Of a stretch of DNA of 64,000 bases, positions 43,373 through 53,058 are shown piece by piece. Source of the DNA: Verrucomicrobiota bacterium (GTDB taxonomy: Bacteria > Verrucomicrobiota > Verrucomicrobiia > Opitutales > Opitutaceae); assembly GCA_018239675.1 (NCBI GenBank), contig JAFEGX010000116.1:59711-123710 (forward strand). The letters are read 5' to 3'. The position numbers were made by a program, and so were the translations under genes. The notes under the pieces were generated by a model. That model was not told the origin of the DNA, ran no database searches, and saw nothing but the letters and a program-made list of their open reading frames with translations. How positions within the stretch are numbered: position 1 is the stretch's first letter; every line of letters begins with the position of its first letter.

Positions 43373-44455
43373 ATGGCCATCGACGAGGCGCTCAACCATC
43401 CGACGCCGAAGAAACCGGCGTACCCGATCGTCGAGGGCTTCCGCAACTACCTCGCCCGGTACAAGCGCGAGCGCGAGCTGCCGGTGACCTACGAGCGCAT
43501 GCGGGATTTCCATGAGGCGATCCCGCTGACCGATGAGCAGGGCCGCCCGACGCTCTGGGACAGCGTGATCTACCGGGCCGACGAGATGGCGGACCTCAAT
43601 GCGGGGTTGAAGCAGATCTACGCCCTGCTGCGCGTCGACGGCGATTTCTCGATGGTCGAGCACCTCTACATCGACCGCGTGGACTTCTGCAGCTTCGGCA
43701 ACTCCACGCCGTTCCGCGTCCGGATCGTCAACGCGTACAACGACAACCAGGACTACTTCTACATCAAGAAGGCCGACGCCTCGCGGGCCTACGGGCTGGA
43801 GCTCGAGCACCTGCTGTCGCCGAACCGCCTGAACTTCCTCACCTCCGGCTCGACCCTGGTGGAGGAACACATCGCCGGGATCCCGGGCGACATCTTCATC
43901 GCGAAGTGGCTCGAGGGCCATGATCTCAGCCCGGTCCGGGTGGCGAAGGAGATGGTGAAGTTCAACGAGCGCTGCTTTGTGCGCCTGCTCGGCGACATGC
44001 GCTCCTACAACTACGTCGTGGTGGTGACGCCGGACTTCGAGAGCGCGCAGGTCCGCATCCGCGCGATGGACTTCGACCAGCAGTCATACAATGGCCGGAA
44101 GAACTTCTACCTCCCGCAGTTCTTCAAGGAGAACTTCGGCGTGGTGCGCTACTGCATCAAGCACCTGCATCCCCGGACCGCGCTGCAGTACCAGCGGGAG
44201 GAACAGACGCTGATCCTGCACCGCGCCGAACTCGCGAGCCAGCGGCTCGGCCTGCTGCTCGCGGAGATGGCCCGCGACGACCTGGCCCCGGCCGAGAAGG
44301 TGCACGAGCTGCGCCTCGGGCTCGCCGAGCATTTCCAGCGCGCGGAATACCTGCAATGCGAGACCATGGGCGCGCTCGTGCGCGAGAATCTCGCGTCGCT
44401 GCGCCGCCTGCTCGGCGGCGCCGCCGCGCCGGCGGCGACCGAATTTGTTTTCTGA
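43373..44455 (+). CDS. Conserved-looking protein of unknown function
   Basis: 360-aa soluble protein that I do not recognise. It has good coding character from the ATG at 43373, with no signal peptide and no transmembrane segment. The central part has SMVEHLYIDRVDFCSFGNSTPFRVRI, a long mixed alpha/beta region, EHIAGIPGDIFIAKWLEG and SYNYVVVVTPDFESAQVRIRAMDFDQQSYNG. The order Glu, then YVVVV, then MDFDQ is a little like an atypical kinase fold, but this is not enough for a call. The C-terminal 90 residues are helical and Leu/Arg/Glu-rich. It is followed 122 bases later by a tiny Lys-rich gene. Confidence 0.7.
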   Translation: MAIDEALNHPTPKKPAYPIVEGFRNYLARYKRERELPVTYERMRDFHEAIPLTDEQGRPTLWDSVIYRADEMADLNAGLKQIYALLRVDGDFSMVEHLYIDRVDFCSFGNSTPFRVRIVNAYNDNQDYFYIKKADASRAYGLELEHLLSPNRLNFLTSGSTLVEEHIAGIPGDIFIAKWLEGHDLSPVRVAKEMVKFNERCFVRLLGDMRSYNYVVVVTPDFESAQVRIRAMDFDQQSYNGRKNFYLPQFFKENFGVVRYCIKHLHPRTALQYQREEQTLILHRAELASQRLGLLLAEMARDDLAPAEKVHELRLGLAEHFQRAEYLQCETMGALVRENLASLRRLLGGAAAPAATEFVF

Positions 44456-44576
44456 GCGGCCGATCATTTGAGTTGCGCCGCCCTGCTGTCGGCGTGAGTT
44501 TCACACTAGCCCGCCGGCGGAACGAGATTCGTCTTCCGTCGTGAAGCGGGCTGGAAAACAACCCGGAGGACCACGC

Positions 44577-44639
44577 ATGGCCAAGAAGGCAAAAAAGAAA
44601 GTGGCAAAGAAAAAGACGGCGAAGAAGAAGAGAAAGTAG
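44577..44639 (+). CDS. 20-residue lysine-rich peptide gene
   Basis: Short open frame of 20 codons with 12 Lys and 1 Arg, arranged as KK/KKK groups separated by Ala, Val and Thr. It reads like the tail of a histone H1-like protein and has no hydrophobic segment. Support is a GGAGG ribosome binding site at 44565-44569 with seven bases spacing to the ATG, and a strong intrinsic terminator 23 bases after the TAG. It probably binds nucleic acid or ribosomes by charge, but this is inference. It is too short for automatic gene finders. Confidence 0.7.
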   Translation: MAKKAKKKVAKKKTAKKKRK

Positions 44640-44661
44640 CCGCCGGACCCGTGTAACCCAC

Positions 44662-44698
44662 ATGAGCCGCCTCCTGCGGGGCGGCTCATTTTTATTTT
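44662..44698 (+). terminator. Strong intrinsic terminator after the lysine-rich peptide gene
   Basis: ATGAGCCGCC (44662-44671) pairs perfectly with GGCGGCTCAT (44680-44689) around an 8-base loop. The run TTTTTATTTT follows directly (to 44698). This is a textbook rho-independent terminator on the + strand. Confidence 0.93.
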
Positions 44699-44703
44699 GC
44701 CGC

Positions 44704-45165
44704 CTACTCGATGCGGCCCTCGTCGAAGTCGATCAGGTCGGGTACCGTGCGGATCTCGCCGACCCGGTCGGCGCAGCCCATCGCGGCGAGCGCTTCCTTG
44801 AGAAACTCCTGGCCCGCCGGCGTCAGCCCCTTCTGCGCCAGGTCGCGGTTCCATTTGGCGGCGCGGACATCCTCCGGGAGCAGCGCGCGCAGCCTTGCCT
44901 CCACTTCATCGTCGGTCGACGACTCGAACACGATCTTTTCGACGGCGGCCGGATCGATGCCGAGGTGGAGACATAAAAAACGGTCGAGCCCCCGCTTGTA
45001 GTTCTTCGCGTAGCTCGCGGGCAGGGCGCCATGGGCCTTCACGTACCGGCACTTGGCGAGGAAGCGCGGCAGGTAGAGCAGGCCGGTCGCCGGATGCGGC
45101 AGGTACGGCGACGGCAGGCAGGTCAGGACTTCACCAGTTGATCCGGGGATGGGCTTGGAAGGCAT
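44704..45165 (-). CDS. DUF5069 domain protein, copy 2
   Basis: 153-aa protein of unknown function, with the DUF5069 pattern. The N-terminal PSPYLPHPATGLLYLPRFLAKCRYVKAHGALP, the middle NYKRGLDRFLCLHLGID and the C-terminal DLIDFDEGRIE parallel the copy at 24351-24803 (IRLHARGELP, NLGKGFDNRCC, DYLDFDEGRDP). The two are clear but distant paralogues. It reads toward the + strand terminator at 44662-44698. Confidence 0.85.
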   Translation of the reverse strand: MPSKPIPGSTGEVLTCLPSPYLPHPATGLLYLPRFLAKCRYVKAHGALPASYAKNYKRGLDRFLCLHLGIDPAAVEKIVFESSTDDEVEARLRALLPEDVRAAKWNRDLAQKGLTPAGQEFLKEALAAMGCADRVGEIRTVPDLIDFDEGRIE

Positions 45166-45267
45166 CGGCAGCGATGGAAAGCAGCCCGTCCAGCAGGATG
45201 CAACCCCGGCGAACCACCGCTCGCGGCGTCTTTAAAGCCGGTGAAGCGCGGTTTCACCTCTCGCGCC

Positions 45268-45756
45268 TCACTTTTCGCGCGTGGCGGGCGCATCGGCCGT
45301 CGGCACCGGGCGCGCGCGATAGACGTCGTAGTCCGGCACGAGGCGCACGTAGCGCCGGTCCATCAGTGGCGAGGAGATCATGAAGTCCGCCGAGGCGCGG
45401 TCGCAGGCGATCGGGATGTTCCACACCACCGCCATGCGCAGGAGCGCCTTCACGTCGGGATCGTGCGGCTGCGGCTCGAGCGGGTCCCAGAAAAAGATCA
45501 GGAAGTCGATCTCGCCGTCCACGATCTTCGCTCCGATCTGCTGGTCCCCACCCAGCGGCCCGCTCTGGAGCTTCGTGATGGGGAATCCGAGTTCCGCCTC
45601 CAGCAGCCGCCCGGTTGTGCCGGTCGCAAACACCCGGTGATGGGCGAGCAGGTCGCGGTTGAACTTCGCCCACTCGATCAGATCGCGCTTCTTGTGGTCA
45701 TGCGCCACCAGCGCGATTTGCTTGTCCGGGTCCATGGGGATCTTCTTGTACGCCAT
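45268..45756 (-). CDS. mgsA: Methylglyoxal synthase
   Basis: 162-aa enzyme that turns dihydroxyacetone phosphate into methylglyoxal and phosphate, a bypass used when sugar phosphates build up. Conserved sequences are [45 protein letters not shown] and [24 protein letters not shown], with the catalytic Asp in GGDQQ and DPL regions. The start at 45756 (MAYKKIPMD) was chosen over an upstream ATG. It is a single gene. Confidence 0.96.
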   Translation of the reverse strand: MAYKKIPMDPDKQIALVAHDHKKRDLIEWAKFNRDLLAHHRVFATGTTGRLLEAELGFPITKLQSGPLGGDQQIGAKIVDGEIDFLIFFWDPLEPQPHDPDVKALLRMAVVWNIPIACDRASADFMISSPLMDRRYVRLVPDYDVYRARPVPTADAPATREK

Positions 45757-46236
45757 GGGTCCCCTGTAGCACGTCGCGTTCCGGTCCAGGAGCGCCGTAC
45801 CAAACCCCTGCATGGTTCGAATCCGCCACGAAGGGCCCCAAGGACCCGAAGCTCAGGGCCGACGGCTTCGCCGCCTTGGCGTCCTTCACGGTCACGGCAT
45901 TCTTAACCAGAGTGGCGGCCGCAAGGATGCGCCCGCCGCCCAAGAATTCCCTGCGTCGCGATGTTCCCGAGGAAATTCTTGAATCTAGGCCGACGATTCC
46001 AATACCGCCGAAACCGAGTTCGGATCGATCTGCGCTCCTTGCGCCGGCTGGCGGTCATCGCTCTGATGCAACGACTGTGGCAGGATGGCGACCCCGCTCC
46101 ATTCCGTCGCCAATAACGGGAAGGTCGCGAAGGCCGGCCGGGATTGGCCTTCGCGGGCTTCCTGTCTTGGCGGCAAAAATCCGGTCCTTCTCCCGCCCTG
46201 GGCGTGAGGATGGACGCAGGTCGAGCCGCCCTCGAC
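45757..46236. repeat. Gene-free stretch with two degenerate palindromic repeats (copies E1 and E2)
   Basis: E1 (45824-45910) reads CGCCACGAAGGGCCCCAAGG, then ACCCGAAGCTC, CTTCGCCGCCTTGGCGTCC and CTTAACCAG. E2 (46098-46178) reads GAAGGTCGCGAAGGCC and GCCTTCGCGGGCTTCCTGTC before TTGGCGGCAAAA. Both use the words of copy A in shuffled, decayed form. I found no open frame with coding character and no RNA gene in this 480-bp region. Confidence 0.6.
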
Positions 46237-46237
46237 C
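46219..46237 (-). terminator. Hairpin at the gltD stop codon
   Basis: GGTCGAG (46219-46225) and CTCGACC (46231-46237) form a 7-bp stem with a 5-base loop overlapping the last base of the gltD stop. No U run follows on the minus strand, so termination here is doubtful. Confidence 0.3.
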
Positions 46238-47718
46238 TAGGGCAGATCGGTGGAACCCATCAGGTAGCGGTCGCACTCGCGCGCGGCGGCGCGGCCCTCA
46301 TTGATGGCCCACACGACGAGGCTCTGGCCGCGGCGGCAGTCGCCCGCGGCGAAGACGCCCGGGAGACTCGTCGCGAACTTGCCGTAGTCGGCCTTCACGT
46401 TGCTGCGCGGGTCGACCTCGACCTTGAGCTCCTTGAGCAGCGCCTGCTCGGGCCCGAGGAAACCCATGGCGAGCAGCACGAGTTGCGCGGGGCGGGTCTT
46501 TTCGGTGCCGGGCTGCTCCTTGGGGATGAACTGGCCCTTGTCGTTCTTCTCCCACTTGATCTCGACCGTCACGAGTTCCTTCACCCGTCCCTGCTCGTCG
46601 CCGACGAACTTCTTTACGGTCGTGAGATAGATGCGCGGATCGGCGCCGAAGCGGGCGGCGGCCTCCTCCTGCCCGTAGTCCATCTTGTAGATTTTCGGCC
46701 ACTCCGGCCACGGGTTGTCGGCCGCGCGCTCCATCGGCGGCTTCGGGAGAATCTCGATCTGCAGGAGGCTCCGGCAGCCCTGGCGCATGGAGGTGCCGAC
46801 GCAGTCGGTGCCGGTGTCGCCGCCGCCGATGACGACGACGTCCTGGCCGGCCGCGTTGATCGGGCTGGGACCCTTGTTGGCGAGCACGGCCTTGGTGTTG
46901 GCGGTGAGGAACTCCATGGCGAAGTGCACGCCCTGGAGATTGCGGCCCTCGATGGGCAGATCGCGCGGCTGGGTGGCGCCGGTGCAGATGACGGTGGCGT
47001 CGTACTCCTTGAGGAAGATCTGGGGCTCGACGTTGTCGCCGACGTTGGCGTTGCAGATGAACCGGATGCCCTCCTGCTCCATGTGCCGGATGCGGCGGAG
47101 CACGACCTCCTGCTTGTCGAGCTTCATGTTCGGGATGCCGTACATGAGCAGGCCGCCCGGCCGGTCGGCACGCTCAAAGACCGTCACGGTGTGGCCCGCG
47201 AGATTGAGCTGCGCGGCGGCGGCGAGGCCCGACGGGCCGGAGCCGATGATGGCGACCTTTTTGCCGGTGCGGACCTTGGGGGCCTGCGGCACGACCCAGC
47301 CCTCGTCCCAGCCGCGGTCGGTGATCGCGCACTCAATGTTCTTGATCGTGACCGGCGGGTCGTTGATGCCGAGCACGCACGAGCCCTCGCAGGGCGCGGG
47401 GCAGACCCGGCCGGTGAACTCCGGGAAATTGTTGGTCTTGTGGAGGCGGGCGAGCGCCTCCTTCCAGAGGCCGCGGAACACGAGGTCGTTCCACTCGGGG
47501 ATCAGGTTGTTGATCGGGCAACCCGAGGCCATGCCGCTGATGAGCTTGCCGGTGTGGCAGAACGGGACGCCGCAGTCCATGCAGCGCGCGCCCTGCTGGC
47601 GGAGCTTCTTCGTCTCCATGTGGTGATGGAATTCCTTCCAGTCACGCACGCGCTCGAGCGGCGGGCGGTCGACCGGCAGCTCGCGGAGGTATTCAATGAA
47701 TCCAGTTGGTTTGCCCAT
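46237..47718 (-). CDS. gltD: Glutamate synthase small subunit
   Basis: 493-aa NADPH-binding flavoprotein that feeds electrons to GltB for glutamate formation from glutamine and 2-oxoglutarate. N-terminal Fe-S cysteines are Cys46, 49, 54 and 67 ([12 protein letters not shown] and GCPINN). The FAD motif is [18 protein letters not shown] and the NADPH motif is [16 protein letters not shown]. The C-terminal FAD part reads [19 protein letters not shown]. The gene lies 117 bp downstream of gltB, with a GGTAGGC heptamer run between. Confidence 0.97.
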   Translation of the reverse strand: MGKPTGFIEYLRELPVDRPPLERVRDWKEFHHHMETKKLRQQGARCMDCGVPFCHTGKLISGMASGCPINNLIPEWNDLVFRGLWKEALARLHKTNNFPEFTGRVCPAPCEGSCVLGINDPPVTIKNIECAITDRGWDEGWVVPQAPKVRTGKKVAIIGSGPSGLAAAAQLNLAGHTVTVFERADRPGGLLMYGIPNMKLDKQEVVLRRIRHMEQEGIRFICNANVGDNVEPQIFLKEYDATVICTGATQPRDLPIEGRNLQGVHFAMEFLTANTKAVLANKGPSPINAAGQDVVVIGGGDTGTDCVGTSMRQGCRSLLQIEILPKPPMERAADNPWPEWPKIYKMDYGQEEAAARFGADPRIYLTTVKKFVGDEQGRVKELVTVEIKWEKNDKGQFIPKEQPGTEKTRPAQLVLLAMGFLGPEQALLKELKVEVDPRSNVKADYGKFATSLPGVFAAGDCRRGQSLVVWAINEGRAAARECDRYLMGSTDLP

Positions 47719-47743
47719 GAGGTGATGGCTGTAGGCCTAAAGC

Positions 47744-47764
47744 GGTAGGCGGTAGGCGGTGAGC
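47744..47764. repeat. GGTAGGC tandem heptamers between gltB and gltD
   Basis: Two exact copies of GGTAGGC and one variant (GGTGAGC) follow each other, with a related GTAGGCC just before (47731-47737). It is the same unit as the GGCGGTA run at 24247-24274, in another phase. It lies in the 117-bp gltB-gltD spacer. Confidence 0.6.
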
Positions 47765-47835
47765 TTTGGCAGCGAGGGTTTGGTGTGGTGGATTGGGTGG
47801 GGACCAAGGCTTGTCGCCTGAAGCGGACGCAGCGC

Positions 47836-50800
47836 CTAGTTGCCGCCGACGCGCGAGGTGTCGCGGGCGTTTTCCTCGAACGCGGCCATGACGGCCTCGT
47901 CACCGGTGAGACCCTGGGCCTCGGCGCGAGCGATGCAGGCGAGCATGCGCTGGTAATCCTTCGGCAGGATCCGGACGAACTTCGGGACGTACTGGTCCCA
48001 CGCCGCCAGGATCTGCTGGGCGCGCGCGCTCTGGGTATAGTCGAGGTGGCGCTCGACCATGGCCCGGACCTCGGCAATTTCGGCCGGGTCGGTGAGCGGC
48101 CCGGTCCCGACCATCTGCGGGTTCACGCGCGCCGGGAAGTCGCCGACCTCGTCGAGCACGTAGGCGATGCCGCCCGACATGCCGGCGCCGAAGTTGCGGC
48201 CCGCGGGGCCGAGGACGACGACGCGGCCGCCGGTCATGTACTCGCAGCCGTTGTCACCGATGGCCTCGACGACCGCCTTCACGCCGGAGTTGCGGACGGC
48301 GAAGCGCTCGCCGGCCATGCCGCGGATGAAGACCTCGCCGGCGGTGGCGCCGTAGAGCGCGACGTTGCCGACGATCATGTTCGACTCGGGCCGGAATGTC
48401 GCGGCCGCCGGCGGGCAGATGATGATCCGGCCGCCCGAGAGACCCTTGCCAACGTAGTCGTTGGCGTCGCCCTCGATGTGGAAGGTCATGCCGCGGGTCA
48501 TGAACGCGCCGAAGCTCTGGCCGGCCGAGCCCTTGAAACGGATGCGGATCGTGTCGTCGGGCAGGCCCTGCGCGCCGTGCTTCTTCGTGACCTCGTGGCT
48601 GGTGATGGTACCGACGACGCGGTTGACGTTCCGGATCGGCAGTTCGGCGACGACCTTCTCGCCGCGCTCGATCGCCGGGCGGCAGATCTCGAGCAGCGTG
48701 GTGAGGTCGAGGGACTTCTCGAGCCCGTGGTCCTGTTTGATGGAGCAGTACCGGCCGACCTCCGGCCCGACGTCGGGCGCGTAGAGGATGTTGGAGAAGT
48801 CGAGGCCCTTGGCCTTCCAGTGGTCGATGGCCTGCTTGGGCTCGAGGCGGTCGACCTGTCCGACCATCTCCTCGATCGTGCGGAAGCCCAGCTGGGCCAT
48901 GAGCTCGCGGACCTCCGTGGCGATGAACCGCATGAAGTTCACGACGTACTCCGGCTTGCCGGTGAACCGGGCGCGGAGCTTCGGGTCCTGCGTGGCGACG
49001 CCCGCCGGGCAGGTGTTGAGGTGGCACACGCGCATCATGATGCAGCCGCTCGAGACCAGCGGGGCGGTGGCGAAGCCGAATTCCTCGGCGCCGAGCAGCG
49101 CGGCGATGACGACGTCGCGGCCGGTCTTGAGCTGGCCGTCGGTCTCGACCGCAATGCGCGAGCGCAGGTTGTTCAGCACCAGCGTCTGGTGGGTCTCGGC
49201 GAGGCCGAGCTCCCACGGCAGGCCCGCATGCTGCAGCGAGGTGTGCGGCGAGGCGCCGGTGCCGCCGTCGTAGCCGGAGATCAGCACGACGTCGGCGTGG
49301 GCCTTGGCGACGCCGGCGGCGATGGTGCCGACACCGACCTCGGAGACGAGCTTCACGCTCACCCGCGCGTGGCGGTTCGCGTTCTTGAGGTCGTGGATCA
49401 GTTCTGCGAGGTCCTCGATGGAGTAGATGTCGTGGTGCGGCGGCGGCGAGATGAGGCCGACGCCCGGGGTCGAATGGCGGGTCTTGGCCACCCACGGGTA
49501 GACCTTGGTGCCGGGCAGCTGGCCGCCCTCGCCGGGCTTCGCCCCCTGCGCCATCTTGATCTGGAGCTCGCGGGCGCTGGCGAGATATTCGCTCGTGACG
49601 CCGAAACGGCCCGAGGCGACCTGCTTGATCGCGGAGTTCTTCGAGTCGCCGTTCGGGAGCGGCCGGTACCGCGCCGGGTCCTCGCCGCCCTCGCCCGTGT
49701 TCGACTTGCCGCCGAGGCGGTTCATCGCGATGGCGAGCGTCTCGTGCGCCTCCTGCGAGATGGAGCCGTACGACATGGCGCCAGTCTTGAAGCGCTTCAC
49801 GATGCTCTCGACCGGCTCGACCTCCTCGAGCGGGATCGCGGTGGCCGGCTTGAACTCGAGCAGGCTGCGCAGCGTGCAGAGGTTCCGGGCCTGGTCGTTG
49901 ATGACCGCCGAGTAGCTCTTGAACGCGGCGTAGCTGCCGGTGCGGGTCGCCTTCTGGAGCAGATGGATCGACTCCGGCGTGAACAGGTGGGCCTCGCCGC
50001 CGGCGCGCCACTGGTAGATGCCGCCGACCGGGAGGACGGGCGGCTCGACCGGGCGCTCCGGGTAGGCCGCGCGGTGGCGGGCCAGCACCTCCTGGGCGAT
50101 GACGTCGAGCCCGATGCCGCCGACGCGGGAGGCGGTCCAGGTGAAGTAGTGGTCGATGACGTCCTGCCGGAGGCCGAGCGCCTCGAACACCTGGGCGCCG
50201 CGGTAGCTCTGGATCGCCGAGATGCCCATCTTGGACATGACCTTGATGACGCCCTTGGAGGCGGCCTTGACCATGTTCTTGCAGGCGGTCTGGTGCTCAA
50301 TGCCGGTCAGGGAACCCTCGCGGATCATGTCGTCGATCGTCTCGAACGCGACGTACGGGTTGATGGCGCTGGCGCCGTAGCCGATGAGCAGCGCGAAGTG
50401 GTGGACCTCGCGCGCCTCGCCGGTCTCGACCACGAGACTGACCCGGGTGCGCAGGCCCTCGCGGATCAGGTAGTGATGCAGGCCGGCCAGCGCGAGCAGG
50501 GCCGGCATCGGCGCGAAGTCGCGGTTCACGCCGCGGTCGCTGAGGATGATCACGTTGATCTCGTCCTCCTCGATCATGCGGCGGGCCATCATGCAGATCT
50601 CCTCCATGGACTTCGCGAGGCCGCGTTCGCCGCGGACCACGCGGAAGAGCATCGGCAGGACGCCCATCTTGAGGCCCGGGAGGTTGGTGCGCCGGATCTT
50701 GGCGAACTCCTCGTTGGTGAGGATCGGCCACTTCAGCTCGACGCGGCGGCAGGCGGTCGGCTGCGGGTGCAGGAGGTTGCCCTCGGAACCGAGGCGCGTC

Positions 50801-52482
50801 TCCGCCGAGATGATGATCTCCTCGCGGATGCAGTCGATCGGCGGGTTCGTGACCTGCGCGAAGAGCTGCTTGAAATAGTCGTACAGCAGGCGCGGCTTGT
50901 TGGAGAGCACCGCCAGCGCGCTGTCGTTGCCCATCGAGCCGATGGCCTCGACGCCGTCGCGCGCCATCGGCGCCAGGATGATGCGCTCATCCTCGTGGGT
51001 GTAGCCGAACGCGATCTGGCGCTGCAGCAGCGTCTCGTGGTCCGGCCGCGGCACCTCGGGCGCCTCCGGCAGGTCCTCGAGATGGACGAGGTACTGCTTG
51101 ATCCATTCGCCGTAGGGGTGCTCGTTCGCGAGCTGCGCCTTGATCTCCTCGTCCTCGATGATGCGGCCCTGGGCCGTGTCCACGAGGAACACGCGGCCGG
51201 GCTGCAGCCGGCCCTTGCTCACGACGTCCTGCGGCGGGATGTCGAGCACGCCGGACTCCGAGGCCATGACGACCAGGCCGTCCCGGGTGACGCAGTAGCG
51301 CGACGGGCGCAGGCCGTTACGGTCGAGGATGGCGCCGATCTGCGTGCCGTCGGTGAACGCGATGGCCGCCGGGCCGTCCCACGGTTCCATGAGGCAGGCG
51401 TGATACTGGTAGAACGCGCGGCGGGCCGGGTCCATCTGCTGGTCGTTCGACCACGGCTCGGGGATCATCATCATGACCGCGTGGGCCAGCGGACGGCCGG
51501 CGAGCACGAGAAGCTCGAGCGTGTTGTCGAACATCGCGGAGTCGCTGCCGTTCGGGTTCACGACCGGCAGGGTCTTCTTGATGTCCTCGCCGAAGACCTC
51601 CGACTCAAAGAGCGCCTCGCGGGCGTGCATCCAGTTGATGTTGCCGCGGAGCGTGTTGATCTCGCCGTTGTGCGCGACGTAGCGGTACGGGTGCGCGCGG
51701 TCCCAGCTGGGAAAGGTGTTCGTGCTGAAGCGCGAGTGCACGAGCGCCAGCGCCGTCTCCATCAGCGGGTCGTTCAGGTCGGGGAAATACTTCGCGAGCT
51801 GGTCCGTCAGGAGCATGCCCTTGTAGACGATCGTCTTGCAGGACAGGCTGGCGACGTACCAGAACTCGGCCCCGCTCATCGTCGACGTGCGGATCTCGGA
51901 GTAGGCGCGCTTGCGGATGATGTAGAGCTTGCGCTCGAACGCCATGTCATCGGTCACCGCCGCGCTGCGGCCGATGAACACCTGGCGGATGCTGGGCTCG
52001 CAGGACCGGGCGGTCTCGCCAAGGGACGAGTTGTCGGTCGGGACCGTGCGCCAGCCGAGGAACACCTGGCCCTCGGACTGCACGATCTGCGCGAACTTCT
52101 CCTCGATGCGGCGCCGCACCGTGGGATTGCGCGGGAGGAAAATGACGCCGACGCCGTACTGGCCCGGTGCCGGGAGGGCGATGCGCGCCTTCTTCGCGGC
52201 CTCCTGGAAAAACCGGTGGGGCATCTGGAGCAGCACGCCGGCGCCGTCACCGGTGTTCGGTTCCGAGCCGCTGGCGCCGCGGTGGTCGAGGTTGGTCAGC
52301 ACCTGCAGGCCCTGCCGGAGGATCGCGTTCGACTTGCGGCCGTGCATGTCGACGACAAAGCCCACGCCGCAGGCGTCATGCTCGAACCACGGATCGTAGA
52401 GGCCTTGCCTGGCGGGACGACCGGACGGTTGCACGGGGGCGGTCGGACGGGACGGGGTAGCGGACGGCGGAGTAGTCAGCAT
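47836..52482 (-). CDS. gltB: Glutamate synthase large subunit
   Basis: 1548-aa iron-sulfur flavoprotein. The glutaminase domain begins at Cys38 in [15 protein letters not shown], the N-terminal nucleophile exposed by removal of a short propeptide. Also seen are [12 protein letters not shown] and [18 protein letters not shown], then the FMN-binding synthase domain with [36 protein letters not shown] and a Cys-rich [24 protein letters not shown] cluster. The C-terminal GXGXG domain shows [22 protein letters not shown] used the ATG at 52482; a GTG 13 codons upstream is possible. Confidence 0.97.
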   Translation of the reverse strand: MLTTPPSATPSRPTAPVQPSGRPARQGLYDPWFEHDACGVGFVVDMHGRKSNAILRQGLQVLTNLDHRGASGSEPNTGDGAGVLLQMPHRFFQEAAKKARIALPAPGQYGVGVIFLPRNPTVRRRIEEKFAQIVQSEGQVFLGWRTVPTDNSSLGETARSCEPSIRQVFIGRSAAVTDDMAFERKLYIIRKRAYSEIRTSTMSGAEFWYVASLSCKTIVYKGMLLTDQLAKYFPDLNDPLMETALALVHSRFSTNTFPSWDRAHPYRYVAHNGEINTLRGNINWMHAREALFESEVFGEDIKKTLPVVNPNGSDSAMFDNTLELLVLAGRPLAHAVMMMIPEPWSNDQQMDPARRAFYQYHACLMEPWDGPAAIAFTDGTQIGAILDRNGLRPSRYCVTRDGLVVMASESGVLDIPPQDVVSKGRLQPGRVFLVDTAQGRIIEDEEIKAQLANEHPYGEWIKQYLVHLEDLPEAPEVPRPDHETLLQRQIAFGYTHEDERIILAPMARDGVEAIGSMGNDSALAVLSNKPRLLYDYFKQLFAQVTNPPIDCIREEIIISAETRLGSEGNLLHPQPTACRRVELKWPILTNEEFAKIRRTNLPGLKMGVLPMLFRVVRGERGLAKSMEEICMMARRMIEEDEINVIILSDRGVNRDFAPMPALLALAGLHHYLIREGLRTRVSLVVETGEAREVHHFALLIGYGASAINPYVAFETIDDMIREGSLTGIEHQTACKNMVKAASKGVIKVMSKMGISAIQSYRGAQVFEALGLRQDVIDHYFTWTASRVGGIGLDVIAQEVLARHRAAYPERPVEPPVLPVGGIYQWRAGGEAHLFTPESIHLLQKATRTGSYAAFKSYSAVINDQARNLCTLRSLLEFKPATAIPLEEVEPVESIVKRFKTGAMSYGSISQEAHETLAIAMNRLGGKSNTGEGGEDPARYRPLPNGDSKNSAIKQVASGRFGVTSEYLASARELQIKMAQGAKPGEGGQLPGTKVYPWVAKTRHSTPGVGLISPPPHHDIYSIEDLAELIHDLKNANRHARVSVKLVSEVGVGTIAAGVAKAHADVVLISGYDGGTGASPHTSLQHAGLPWELGLAETHQTLVLNNLRSRIAVETDGQLKTGRDVVIAALLGAEEFGFATAPLVSSGCIMMRVCHLNTCPAGVATQDPKLRARFTGKPEYVVNFMRFIATEVRELMAQLGFRTIEEMVGQVDRLEPKQAIDHWKAKGLDFSNILYAPDVGPEVGRYCSIKQDHGLEKSLDLTTLLEICRPAIERGEKVVAELPIRNVNRVVGTITSHEVTKKHGAQGLPDDTIRIRFKGSAGQSFGAFMTRGMTFHIEGDANDYVGKGLSGGRIIICPPAAATFRPESNMIVGNVALYGATAGEVFIRGMAGERFAVRNSGVKAVVEAIGDNGCEYMTGGRVVVLGPAGRNFGAGMSGGIAYVLDEVGDFPARVNPQMVGTGPLTDPAEIAEVRAMVERHLDYTQSARAQQILAAWDQYVPKFVRILPKDYQRMLACIARAEAQGLTGDEAVMAAFEENARDTSRVGGN

Positions 52483-52572
52483 CGGAGTGGGAGCGAAAGG
52501 CAGGAGCTGGTCTTGTGCCACGCGGGCGGGTCAGGACAGTACGGTTCGGTGGGTCAGGCCAGATATGGGGAC

Positions 52573-52608
52573 AAAAAAAAGGCCGGTCGCGTTACGCGAG
52601 AGCCGGCC
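52573..52608 (-). terminator. Strong intrinsic terminator after the glutaredoxin-like gene
   Basis: Read leftward, GGCCGG (52608-52603) and CGCG (52598-52595) pair with CGCG (52591-52588) and CCGGCC (52586-52581) around a 3-base loop, with a small internal bulge. Eight U residues follow (complement of 52573-52580). It separates the gene from gltB downstream. Confidence 0.9.
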
Positions 52609-52640
52609 CGGAGAGTGATTGGTGCGGTGAGCTCTCAGCG

Positions 52641-52976
52641 TCAGAAGAAACGAATGGTTTTGGTGGCCATTTTGGCGTGTTCCTCGTCCGAGCAGCCCGC
52701 GTTGGTCGGGGTGTCGGCGACGGCATCGGTGGATTTGACCAGGTCATTGCTGAGCAGGTAATTCTCCACTTCCTCACCGGACACGTCAGCCAGCATCACG
52801 CCGTCGATCTCGACGCAGGGCGAGAGCGGCTGGCCGGACTTCTGCACCATCTCCGCGTAGTTGGCGCGGTTGTTGATGATATCGATGTCCTCATACTGCA
52901 GGTGGTACTTCCTCATGATGGCGCGAACGCCATTGGACCACCCGCAGGAGGGCTTGAGGTAGGCTTTGATGATCAT
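52641..52976 (-). CDS. Glutaredoxin-like protein
   Basis: 111-aa small thioredoxin-fold protein. The first strand IIKAYLKPSCGWSNGVR places a single active-site Cys (Cys11, CGWS) in glutaredoxin position, so it is of monothiol type. The segment QPLSPCVEIDGVMLADVSGEEVENYL matches the cis-Pro loop and C-terminal part. A further Cys is near the end (AGCSDEEH). The upstream in-frame codons were rejected because they have no family match. A strong terminator follows. Confidence 0.85.
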   Translation of the reverse strand: MIIKAYLKPSCGWSNGVRAIMRKYHLQYEDIDIINNRANYAEMVQKSGQPLSPCVEIDGVMLADVSGEEVENYLLSNDLVKSTDAVADTPTNAGCSDEEHAKMATKTIRFF

Positions 52977-53058
52977 GCAGTACGATGTTCGGAACGCAAA
53001 ACGGCGCAAGGTATAAGGCCGGTTTTCTCCCCGGCAAGCGGAAGTTTTGGGAAACTTG

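Noticed and set aside
45805..45835. Possible tRNA T-arm (GGTTCGAATCC)
   Set aside because: The flanking bases do not form the five-pair T stem and no acceptor, D or anticodon arm can be built around it.
47785..52761. 1658-codon open frame antisense to gltB
   Set aside because: gltB is certain from its motifs. The opposite frame is open because of high GC at third positions and has no recognisable domain.
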